A DNA stretch of 14,881 nucleotides from CAZXCQ01 sp964639275 (GTDB taxonomy: Bacteria > Desulfobacterota > DSM-4660 > Desulfatiglandales > Desulfatiglandaceae): assembly GCA_964639275.1 (NCBI GenBank), contig CAZXCQ010000158.1, positions 1-14,881 of the forward strand. The letters are read 5' to 3'. Both the position numbers and the translations under genes were made by a program. Below are positions 1 through 4,962 of the stretch, piece after piece. Position 1 is the first letter of the stretch, and each line of letters begins with the position of its first letter. The notes under the pieces are model-generated. The model worked only from the letters and a program-made list of their open reading frames with translations. It ran no database searches and was not told the DNA's origin.

Positions 1-37
1 CATCTTTAGTATCATTTAACCGCAACACAAAGAGTAT

Positions 38-514
38 TTAGCCGAAACTTATGTAAAAGGTAGCCAGGATGGCAATCCGCCGCTCCCACAGATCCGAAGA
101 TACGGCCAGTTCATAAAGCGGATCTTTGCCGGCCCCGTCCAGGTATGCACCCACGATATAAGGGGCCGACAGATCCACCAGATCCCAGTTATTGATATAG
201 CGGGTGTTGGCGAGATAGTGGGTGTAAATGGTCTTGCGCGTTTCTGTGTCTCCCCGTTTAAAGAGATCGACCCAAATGAGCAAAGCCAGGAGCCGTTCCT
301 CATGAAACGGCGAGGCGAGCATTTTCAACGCCTGGGCCACTGAAACGCCGCGGTGCTTTTTCGCCAACTGGCGCAGCACCGGAACACGGATCCCCAAGAA
401 TTTATCCCCTTCCCCATACTCGCCCTTTCCAGTCTTGAAAAAACGTTGCGAATGGGAAGCGATCTCCTTTTCCCCCAGTTCTCGAAGCTCTCTTTGAACA
501 GGTAACATATGCAA
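38..514 (-). CDS. DNA alkylation repair protein (AlkD-like), C-terminally truncated
   Basis: HEAT-like-repeat DNA glycosylase family that removes alkylated bases (AlkD family). The 158-residue product carries the family's conserved core: a GIRVP motif near residues 41-45, NNWDLVD at 108-114 (the Asp region that is catalytic in AlkD) and WERRIAILATFY at 143-154. The family is usually about 220-240 residues; here the reading frame stops a few codons after the ATFY motif, so roughly the last third, including the late conserved Trp region, is missing. Only 37 bases lie beyond the stop, so a frameshift, an insertion or a rearrangement cannot be told apart. Start: a TTG at 514 has AAGGA 6 nt upstream; the ATG at 508 would be 12 nt from it, so TTG is slightly preferred. 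It is transcribed divergently from the methyltransferase. The family call is confident; activity is doubtful. Confidence 0.8.
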   Translation of the reverse strand: MHMLPVQRELRELGEKEIASHSQRFFKTGKGEYGEGDKFLGIRVPVLRQLAKKHRGVSVAQALKMLASPFHEERLLALLIWVDLFKRGDTETRKTIYTHYLANTRYINNWDLVDLSAPYIVGAYLDGAGKDPLYELAVSSDLWERRIAILATFYISFG

Positions 515-589
515 GAATCTTCCTTTATAATTCTCGTTGAGCCGTTTAAGTGTTTCGAATTTTTTTTATAGCATATCGATTCTTAAAGA

Positions 590-622
590 GCGACCCTTTG
601 ATCGGCCTGATTGAAGGGTTGC
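590..622. other. Hairpin in the alkD/methyltransferase divergent intergenic region
   Basis: GCGACCCTT (590-598) pairs with AAGGGTTGC (614-622): nine base pairs including one G-T, with a 15-nt loop. There is no T-run after it in either direction, so it is not a convincing terminator. It abuts the -35 box of the methyltransferase promoter and could be an operator. Confidence 0.35.
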
Positions 623-647
623 AAGTCTAACCAAAGTCTCATATAAA
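619..647 (+). promoter_or_regulatory. Sigma70-type promoter of the methyltransferase gene
   Basis: TTGCAA (619-624), a 17-nt spacer and TATAAA (642-647) match -35/-10 consensus at 4/6 and 5/6 positions. Predicted transcription starts near 654, giving a ~75-nt leader to the ATG at 728. Confidence 0.6.
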
Positions 648-727
648 ACATAACTCTAATAAAAACTGATATTTTGCTGACCGATGCCGCATCTGATATG
701 TCCTATCTTAATGCTAAAGGAGCTAAA

Positions 728-1288
728 ATGGAAAAATATGTCTGCCCGGTCTGGATCGGCTATCTGCTGGCGAATCCATTGCGGCGCCTGATTCAAAATC
801 CGGATAAGATGCTCGCCCCTTATATCCAGGAGGGGATGACGGTCATGGATGTGGGGTGCGCGATGGGCTTTTTCAGCCTTCCGGCAGCCCGCATGGTGGG
901 GGAAACCGGACGGGTGATCTGCGTCGATGTGCAGGCCCGGATGCTTGCGGCGCTTGAGAAGCGGGCTGCCAAAGCGGGTCTGACTGACCGGATCGAATCG
1001 CATCTGTGCAGTTCGCAATCCCTTGATATCCCGCATCTGGAGCGGGCGGTCGATTTTGCTCTGGCCATGGCCGTGGTGCACGAGGTGCCGGATGCGGCGG
1101 CCCTTTTGGCAGACATTTACATGGCCTTGAAGCCGGCTGGAAAATTTCTGCTGGCCGAGCCCAAAGCGCATGTAACGGCTAAGGATTTTGAAAAGACGGC
1201 GGCAATGGCCCAGGGGATCGGCTTTGAGGTGGTGGAGGAATCAAACCGGCGCGGATTTCGGGGGATGCTTCTTTCAAAAGACAAATGA
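728..1288 (+). CDS. Class I SAM-dependent methyltransferase (small, substrate unknown)
   Basis: A 186-residue Rossmann-fold methyltransferase. Motif I is VMDVGCAMGFF (residues 39-49), the acidic residue after strand 2 is D68 in VICVDV, and the late motif LKPAGKFLLAEPKAHV (134-149) matches post-motif III of UbiE/type-11-like enzymes. The ATG at 728 is chosen because AAAGGAG lies 5 nt upstream; an in-frame start at 674 lacks this and would sit just after the predicted transcription start. The gene has its own promoter, and neighbours on both sides run the other way, so it is monocistronic. The stop codon lies inside the 5-bp target duplication of the downstream MITE-like element, so the insertion landed exactly at the gene end without altering the protein. 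The substrate cannot be told from sequence. Confidence 0.85.
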   Translation: MEKYVCPVWIGYLLANPLRRLIQNPDKMLAPYIQEGMTVMDVGCAMGFFSLPAARMVGETGRVICVDVQARMLAALEKRAAKAGLTDRIESHLCSSQSLDIPHLERAVDFALAMAVVHEVPDAAALLADIYMALKPAGKFLLAEPKAHVTAKDFEKTAAMAQGIGFEVVEESNRRGFRGMLLSKDK

Positions 1289-1289
1289 T

Positions 1290-1430
1290 CCCGTATTTCG
1301 CAAGTGTCTCTACGGACTGCCAGGGCGTACTGGCTACCTCAAGGATTTTCCTTCACCCAATCGGTGAACGGATTTTGTCTACGGAGCCCCAAATAGCAGG
1401 GCTTCCCCAAATATACTTGCGAAATTCGGG
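1290..1430. mobile_element. 141-bp MITE-like element with inverted ends and 5-bp target duplication
   Basis: The left end CCCGTATTTCGCAAGT (1290-1305) and the reverse complement of the right end (1415-1430), CCCGAATTTCGCAAGT, match at 15 of 16 positions. The element is flanked by the direct repeat ATGAT at 1285-1289 and 1431-1435, as expected of a target-site duplication. The interior has no credible gene; it holds a direct repeat TCTACGGA (1309-1316 and 1378-1385). This is the structure of a non-autonomous element mobilised by a DDE transposase elsewhere in the genome. The IS family is not assigned. Confidence 0.78.
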
Positions 1431-1445
1431 ATGATTGGTGCCTTT

Positions 1446-1511
1446 TTATGGAGGGGCGAGGAGACGTTGGCGCACAGAGGCTGCGATGTTCCTGGAAAAG
1501 CTTTTCGTCAA
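1446..1511 (-). pseudogene. abiEii toxin remnant (N-terminal ~19 codons only)
   Basis: Starting at a TTG that overlaps the abiEi stop (TTGA, 1511-1508), the frame encodes MTKSFSRNIAASVRQRLLA and then PP-stop. The NIAASVRQRLL motif is the typical N-terminus of AbiEii/AbiGii nucleotidyltransferase toxins, and a 4-base overlap with the antitoxin stop is the usual abiE arrangement. Homology ends at about 1455 and the remaining roughly 250-280 codons are absent. About 20 bp separate the break from the MITE target duplication, so the MITE did not itself sit on the break. The toxin is certainly not made. Confidence 0.75.
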
Positions 1512-2134
1512 AGCAAAACCTCCAGGTATGGTCGCATGACTTTTTCAACCCTGCATACCTGAGAGAACCGAATAAGATCATCGACTTTGAAACGTTTTTT
1601 TCCCCTATAAAGCTTAAGCGCTTCAATGGCTGTGTCGAGACCGATTTTATTCCGATACTTGAAACAGTCGGCTATTGTTTTTCCCGGGCTGTAAATTCTC
1701 ACCTGAACTCCATCCAATTTGTAATTTTCAATTCCCTGACTAAAAGCTTCCCCCGTGAACCAGAAAACGCGAATCGGAGGGTGTTCCAACCTAGGGGGTT
1801 CAGCTCCTCGATTCAAAGCAAGGTAAACCTCGTGTGGAATCTGAGTGGTGATCTCGTGATAGGCCAGCGCGGAAATGAGACAGATAACGCCATTCGGCAC
1901 CTTCAGGGCAACTGAAACCAAATCCGGGTTTCCGAGCGGCGGCATATTCGCCAGCCGATACAATCCCCGAGCAAGCTTCTCCAGGATTCCGCTCCTTTCC
2001 ATCTCGTAAAGTGTTCGAGGATGGATACCTGCGCTCAGGGCGTCTCCTGTCTTAAGTACGCCACCCCGATCTCGGAAAACCTTTTTCGCAGTCTTGAATC
2101 TGTCTGGATTTTTCACTGTCATTTCATTTGTCAT
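1508..2134 (-). CDS. AbiEi family antitoxin / transcriptional regulator (type IV TA), toxin partner lost
   Basis: A 208-residue protein with an N-terminal winged helix (about 11-62: AKKVFRDRGGVLKTGDAL, then IHPRTLYEMERSG and GLYRLA) and the AbiEi C-terminal domain (GVICLISALAYHE at 82-94, YSPGKTIADCFKYRNKIG at 148-165, ending VMRPYLE). Length and C-terminus are typical, so the antitoxin is intact. In type IV systems AbiEi antagonises the AbiEii nucleotidyltransferase without binding it and represses its own operon by binding inverted repeats; a matching operator lies directly upstream. ATG at 2134 is chosen because the ATG at 2152 falls inside the operator; ATG 2122 is also possible, and none has a clear ribosome-binding site. 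The downstream toxin gene is only a stub, leaving a solitary antitoxin. Confidence 0.88.
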   Translation of the reverse strand: MTNEMTVKNPDRFKTAKKVFRDRGGVLKTGDALSAGIHPRTLYEMERSGILEKLARGLYRLANMPPLGNPDLVSVALKVPNGVICLISALAYHEITTQIPHEVYLALNRGAEPPRLEHPPIRVFWFTGEAFSQGIENYKLDGVQVRIYSPGKTIADCFKYRNKIGLDTAIEALKLYRGKKRFKVDDLIRFSQVCRVEKVMRPYLEVLL

Positions 2135-2180
2135 GGATAAAATTACCAGCATTTGTTAACTTTTGCTGGTAATCTTATCC
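2135..2180. promoter_or_regulatory. Predicted AbiEi operator, 17-bp inverted repeat
   Basis: GGATAAAATTACCAGCA (2135-2151) and the reverse complement of 2164-2180, GGATAAGATTACCAGCA, match at 16 of 17 positions with a 12-bp spacer. The right arm covers the predicted -10 box and the left arm ends one base before the ATG at 2134. This position fits negative autoregulation, which is established for AbiEi proteins. Confidence 0.75.
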
Positions 2181-2200
2181 AATCAACATCCCTTTGTCAA
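2172..2200 (-). promoter_or_regulatory. Sigma70-type promoter of abiEi
   Basis: On the minus strand TTGACA (2200-2195), a 17-nt spacer and TAAGAT (2177-2172) form a strong -35 (6/6) and moderate -10 (4/6). The start would fall near 2165, inside the inverted-repeat operator, giving a ~30-nt leader. Confidence 0.7.
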
Positions 2201-2259
2201 ATATAATTTCAGCCCGGTAATGGATAGATAGGACTTTTGGTTTTAGGCAGGATGAACTC

Positions 2260-2274
2260 ACTGCTTAAAGCAGT
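2260..2274. repeat. Perfect 15-nt palindrome in the abiEi upstream region
   Basis: ACTGCTTAAAGCAGT has 7-nt arms around a single A. It could be an operator half-site pair or a weak hairpin; no T-run follows. The rest of 2201-2388 shows no gene. Confidence 0.35.
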
Positions 2275-2388
2275 ATTCAAGCACAGACAGAGGATAAAAG
2301 AAAAGGCGAACTGACTTCGGGCACCAGTTCTCCGATGGTTCGAAAAAATATATCTGTTAACCAGTTAACCTGTTGAAATGGCATTGAA

Positions 2389-2683
2389 TTAGGATTTTTT
2401 GCGGCAGCGAGATAACTCTCTGAGCCTCGATAGGTCTCCAGCCACAAGTGCTTCTTTTTTGGAACGCGACCATCGCTTAATTTGGGTTTCGCGTTTTCGG
2501 GCTTCACTGAATGTTTCAAATCCTTCTGAATATAGTAGAGCTACAGGCGGATCGAGTTTTGTGGTTTGGGAGGCCTTACCAGAACAATGATCTTTATAGC
2601 GCTGATTTAGATCCGTCGTGGCACCAATATAGAGGCCACCGGATTTAAAGTCGGAGGATGTATAAGCAGGCAGACATTTCCAT
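2389..2683 (-). pseudogene. GIY-YIG nuclease family protein, frameshifted
   Basis: The main frame encodes YIGATTDLNQRYKDHCSG, then LLYSEGFETFSEARKRE and IKRWSRSKKEAL, the hallmark of small UPF0213/GIY-YIG endonuclease-like proteins (usually 80-110 residues): the YIG half of the motif, the catalytic Arg and the catalytic Glu. The matching GIY half is in another frame: from ATG 2683 or 2677 one reads MSACLYILR and then hits a stop. Removing one base near 2648-2656 would join YILR to FKSGGLYIG with the normal spacing. So there is a one-base insertion (or equivalent) in this copy, either real decay or a base-calling error. In the uncorrected frame the GIY half is missing. It lies in the same accessory block as the abiE remnant. 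Confidence 0.78.
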
Positions 2684-2708
2684 ATAATATCACGACGCAA
2701 GTTATATT

Positions 2709-2945
2709 TGTAACCGTTCATGGGTTCAAAGGTTCAGAGGTTCAAGGTTCCATTCTTGCCCCCGGATTCCGATTTCTGAGCGTGTTCAGAAGCGAAACCA
2801 ACGGGTGCATCATTCCAAATCTGACAATGGGAGGCCCATTGGACGCCATTTGGCAAGATTACCAAGTTTTCCCAACCCTCCGGGTCTTCAATCTTGTCTT
2901 CGTTCCTAACGCTGAACCTGTGAACCCTGAACCCGTGAACGGCTA
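2709..2945. repeat. Inverted GGTTCA-type repeats enclosing ~160 bp
   Basis: The left arm (2709-2747) is built of GGTTCA units and starts GTAACCGTTCATGGGTTCA. The right arm (2910-2945) read in reverse complement starts GTAGCCGTTCACGGGTTCA and continues with similar GGTTCA units. The arms are imperfect but clearly related and inverted. The DNA between them shows no credible gene. This looks like an intergenic repeat cassette next to the tRNA gene. Confidence 0.55.
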
Positions 2946-2962
2946 CTTATATTTAAAGGCCC

Positions 2963-3037
2963 TTCGACTCAAATCCGCTCTTCGGTCGGAGACCTTGAGC
3001 GAAAAAAGGGCACCAGGGGTGCCCTTTTTGAGTCGAA
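2963..3037. other. Three-way-junction RNA/DNA structure downstream of tRNA-Asn
   Basis: An outer perfect 11-bp stem (TTCGACTCAAA 2963-2973 with TTTGAGTCGAA 3027-3037) encloses two hairpins. One is GCTC/GAGC plus GGTC/GACC at 2977-3000; the other is the GC-rich terminator at 3003-3029. On the minus strand it would form in the 3' trailer of the tRNA transcript. The function is unknown beyond termination. Confidence 0.45.
3003..3029 (-). terminator. Rho-independent terminator of the tRNA-Asn gene
   Basis: A perfect GGGCACC/GGTGCCC stem with a 3-nt loop is flanked by A-run and T-run, so on the minus strand it ends in six T. It begins about ten bases after the tRNA 3' end and is symmetric enough to work in both directions. 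Confidence 0.8.
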
Positions 3038-3038
3038 A

Positions 3039-3114
3039 TGGCTCCCCGGGACGGACTCGAACCGCCGACCAAGTGGTTAACAGCCACCCGCTCTACCAGC
3101 TGAGCTACCGGGGA
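3039..3114 (-). tRNA. tRNA-Asn (GTT anticodon)
   Basis: A complete 76-nt cloverleaf including an encoded CCA (3041-3039). The acceptor stem TCCCCGG (3114-3108) pairs with CCGGGGA (3049-3043) with discriminator G. The D-arm reads GCTCAGCTGGTAGAGC. The anticodon stem GGTGG/CCACT holds loop CTGTTAA with anticodon GTT. The T-arm holds the loop TTCGAGT. Apparent protein frames across it are spurious translations of the tRNA. It has its own promoter and terminator. tRNA genes are common integration sites, and the accessory-looking DNA lies on the 3' side of this one. Confidence 0.97.
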
Positions 3115-3124
3115 TAGGCTAATA

Positions 3125-3153
3125 TTTTTAACAAAATCGGATTTATTGGTCAA
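3125..3153 (-). promoter_or_regulatory. Sigma70-type promoter of tRNA-Asn
   Basis: On the minus strand TTGACC (3153-3148), a 17-nt spacer and TAAAAA (3130-3125) lie about 10 nt before the mature tRNA 5' end. Confidence 0.6.
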
Positions 3154-3224
3154 TAGAAATTTCTACCTGCAAACCCCGGTTTTCCCGATTGGCAGGCGGA
3201 AAGGGCGGGTTTGACTATTGCGAA

Positions 3225-3330
3225 TCACAGGCAGGGACTGAGCCTCTGTCTCTGGGAACTGCAAGAGGGGCAATGGGCGTCTCCGGGTCTCGAGGAAGAT
3301 ATCAAGGCTTGCATCTTCAAGTGCCTGTGA
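3225..3330. other. Nested inverted repeats upstream of the YihY-like gene
   Basis: TCACAGGCA (3225-3233) and TGCCTGTGA (3322-3330) are perfect 9-bp inverted repeats. Inside are CCTCT/AGAGG (3243-3247, 3264-3268) and GAAGAT/ATCTTC (3295-3300, 3313-3318). The right outer arm lies between the -35 and -10 of the predicted YihY promoter, so it may be an operator; a structured RNA is the alternative. No gene is seen in 3115-3423. Confidence 0.35.
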
Positions 3331-3338
3331 TATATGAT
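3309..3338 (+). promoter_or_regulatory. Possible promoter of the YihY-like gene
   Basis: TTGCAT (3309-3314), an 18-nt spacer and TATGAT (3333-3338, 5/6). Transcription from here would start near 3345 and exclude the in-frame ATG at 3334 as a start codon. Confidence 0.45.
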
Positions 3339-3423
3339 AGTTTCTAGGCCAAGACAGTCTCTTTGTTCACCGGGGGTAAAGGCAACCCACATTCTTCCGT
3401 GCACAGGGGGTAGGCGATACAAG

Positions 3424-4881
3424 ATGGCCTGGAAAAGGCAGCAAAAAAAAGGCGGCCCGGGCCTAGCCCGGGAGATCAGAAAGGGGGTTTTTTCGTGGGT
3501 GTGGAGAGAGCCGAGGTCGGAAATCCCCCATTGGCATGTCCCGCTGAATGTGGCCATGCGAATTCTGTATATTGTGATTGAACAAATGCGGATTGAGGCC
3601 ATCACCCTGAGGGCCAGGGGGCTGACCCTGATGGTCTTTATTTCCATAGTTCCGATGCTGGCCCTTGGGACAGCGGTCGTAAAAGGTCTTGGGGATGAGG
3701 ACAAGTCACGCGTGGAGGTTTATCGTCTCTTTGACAAGCTCCTGGCCTTTGATTCTTCGAAAGAGACCGCACATGACCGCTCTTCCGATGAAAGAAAGGG
3801 AAACCAGGGACAGGGGCAAAATCAGGATCCTTCAAGGGATCTGGCCCAAGAGGCATTGTCTATACACCTGCGGGCTGCCGTAGACAAGCTGTTTGATTAT
3901 GTGGACCGAACTAATTTTGCAACCCTTGGGGTGGCTGGAATCCTGGGAATAATGATCATTGTGATTCCCTTTTTTGGCAGCCTTGAACAGTCGATGAATG
4001 CCATATGGCAGGTGGAGAAGGGACGTCCTTTTGGACTCAAGATAATATACTATCTTGCTGTCATGATCTTGCTGCCCATAGCGATAAACGTGGGCCTGGC
4101 GGCCATGACAGTCCTTGAAAGTCCAGGGCTGCTCGGCAGGTTGAAGGTGATTCTTCCCGGGGCGTGGGTGGAGCCCCTGCTGCTGAAAATGGTTCCGGGG
4201 ACGGTTGTGGTCTTGATATTCACGGCCCTTTATCGAATTCTCCCCAATACAAAGGTCCCCGGCTGGTCGGCATTTATTGGCGGTCTTTTTGGTGGGATCG
4301 CCTGGATACTGGTCCAGGCCCTCTATCTAAAACTGCAGATCGGGGTGGCACGGTATAACGCCATCTATGGGTCCTTCGCGACGGTCCCGCTCTTTCTTTT
4401 ATGGATATATGTTGGATGGATTATCTTTTTGGCCGGCGCTGAACTCTCCTTTGCCATAAAGATCTGGCACACATATCTTCCCAAAAGGGGTGTTGTGACA
4501 GGCGGTGCCCGTCTGGCCCTGTGTATCGATGTCCTGGTGGGGGTGATGCAGTTCTTTAAAAAGAAAGAAATAGCCAACCGCGAGAACCTATCCCGCCGCC
4601 TCAGGCAACCGGAGAACAAGGTGGGGAAGGCACTCAGGGACCTTCTGGAGGCGGGCTTCATCAGAGGCGTTGAAGGAAAAGAGTCGGGGTATGTCCCGGC
4701 CGGGCCGATCGAAGAAACCGACATGACAGGACTCATCGCCATGATTTACGGCAAGCCAGGGGCGGATTCCCAGGGCGGACGTCTGGCGGAAGAGGCCCTT
4801 GAGGCAGCAAGATCGGTCCTGGCCGGTCAAGACATCGGGCGTCTATTGGAACAAAAAGGGGGTGCAGTGACAGGTGAGTAA
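3424..4881 (+). CDS. YihY/virulence factor BrkB family membrane protein with C-terminal winged helix
   Basis: A 485-residue inner-membrane protein of the YihY/BrkB family (often mis-named ribonuclease BN); its biochemical role is not settled. About six membrane segments: 68-90, 166-186, 206-230, 255-270, 284-303 and 320-345. The family signature YNAIYGSFATVPLFLLWIYV is at 311-330. Between the first two segments is a polar insert (about 91-145, with GNQGQGQNQDPS), and residues ~365-425 form a winged-helix-like domain (DVLVGVMQFF, NKVGKALRDLLEAGFI), an extension seen in some deltaproteobacterial homologues. The ATG at 3424 (MAWKRQQKKGG) is preferred over 3334, which lies inside the predicted -10 box; the ribosome-binding site is weak. 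It precedes the mla-type genes in the same direction with an 81-bp gap containing a new promoter. Confidence 0.88.
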   Translation: MAWKRQQKKGGPGLAREIRKGVFSWVWREPRSEIPHWHVPLNVAMRILYIVIEQMRIEAITLRARGLTLMVFISIVPMLALGTAVVKGLGDEDKSRVEVYRLFDKLLAFDSSKETAHDRSSDERKGNQGQGQNQDPSRDLAQEALSIHLRAAVDKLFDYVDRTNFATLGVAGILGIMIIVIPFFGSLEQSMNAIWQVEKGRPFGLKIIYYLAVMILLPIAINVGLAAMTVLESPGLLGRLKVILPGAWVEPLLLKMVPGTVVVLIFTALYRILPNTKVPGWSAFIGGLFGGIAWILVQALYLKLQIGVARYNAIYGSFATVPLFLLWIYVGWIIFLAGAELSFAIKIWHTYLPKRGVVTGGARLALCIDVLVGVMQFFKKKEIANRENLSRRLRQPENKVGKALRDLLEAGFIRGVEGKESGYVPAGPIEETDMTGLIAMIYGKPGADSQGGRLAEEALEAARSVLAGQDIGRLLEQKGGAVTGE

Positions 4882-4900
4882 TATTGATTTTATCTACTTG

Positions 4901-4929
4901 TTGACTTAAGAAGAATATTTGTCTATACT
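4901..4929 (+). promoter_or_regulatory. Sigma70-type promoter of the CNB-PAS/mla operon
   Basis: TTGACT (4901-4906), a 17-nt spacer and TATACT (4924-4929) match consensus at 5/6 each. The repeat ACTTAAG occurs at 4904-4910 and 4927-4933, overlapping both promoter boxes, and could be a regulator site. The leader to the ATG at 4963 is about 27 nt without a clear ribosome-binding site. Confidence 0.7.
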
Positions 4930-4962
4930 TAAGCGGATTAAACCCATCTCAAACAAATTGCA

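Noticed and set aside
1339..1626. Minus-strand 95-codon frame across the abiEi end and MITE
   Set aside because: It runs out of frame through abiEi and into the mobile element; the abiEi and abiEii frames explain the sequence.
2709..2945. CRISPR array from the GGTTCA repeats
   Set aside because: Units are short, irregular and inverted, without equal-length spacers or cas genes.
2782..3117. 111-codon plus-strand frame ending at the tRNA
   Set aside because: Its C-terminal part is the tRNA-Asn gene read on the wrong strand, and the rest crosses repeats; no protein-like features.
2953..3153. 66-codon minus-strand frame over the tRNA
   Set aside because: The residues VAQLVERVAVNHLVGGSSPS are the familiar false translation of a tRNA.
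3225..3330. CRP-type operator from TCACA/TGTGA elements
   Set aside because: The half-sites are in the reverse order and far apart compared with TGTGA-N6-TCACA.
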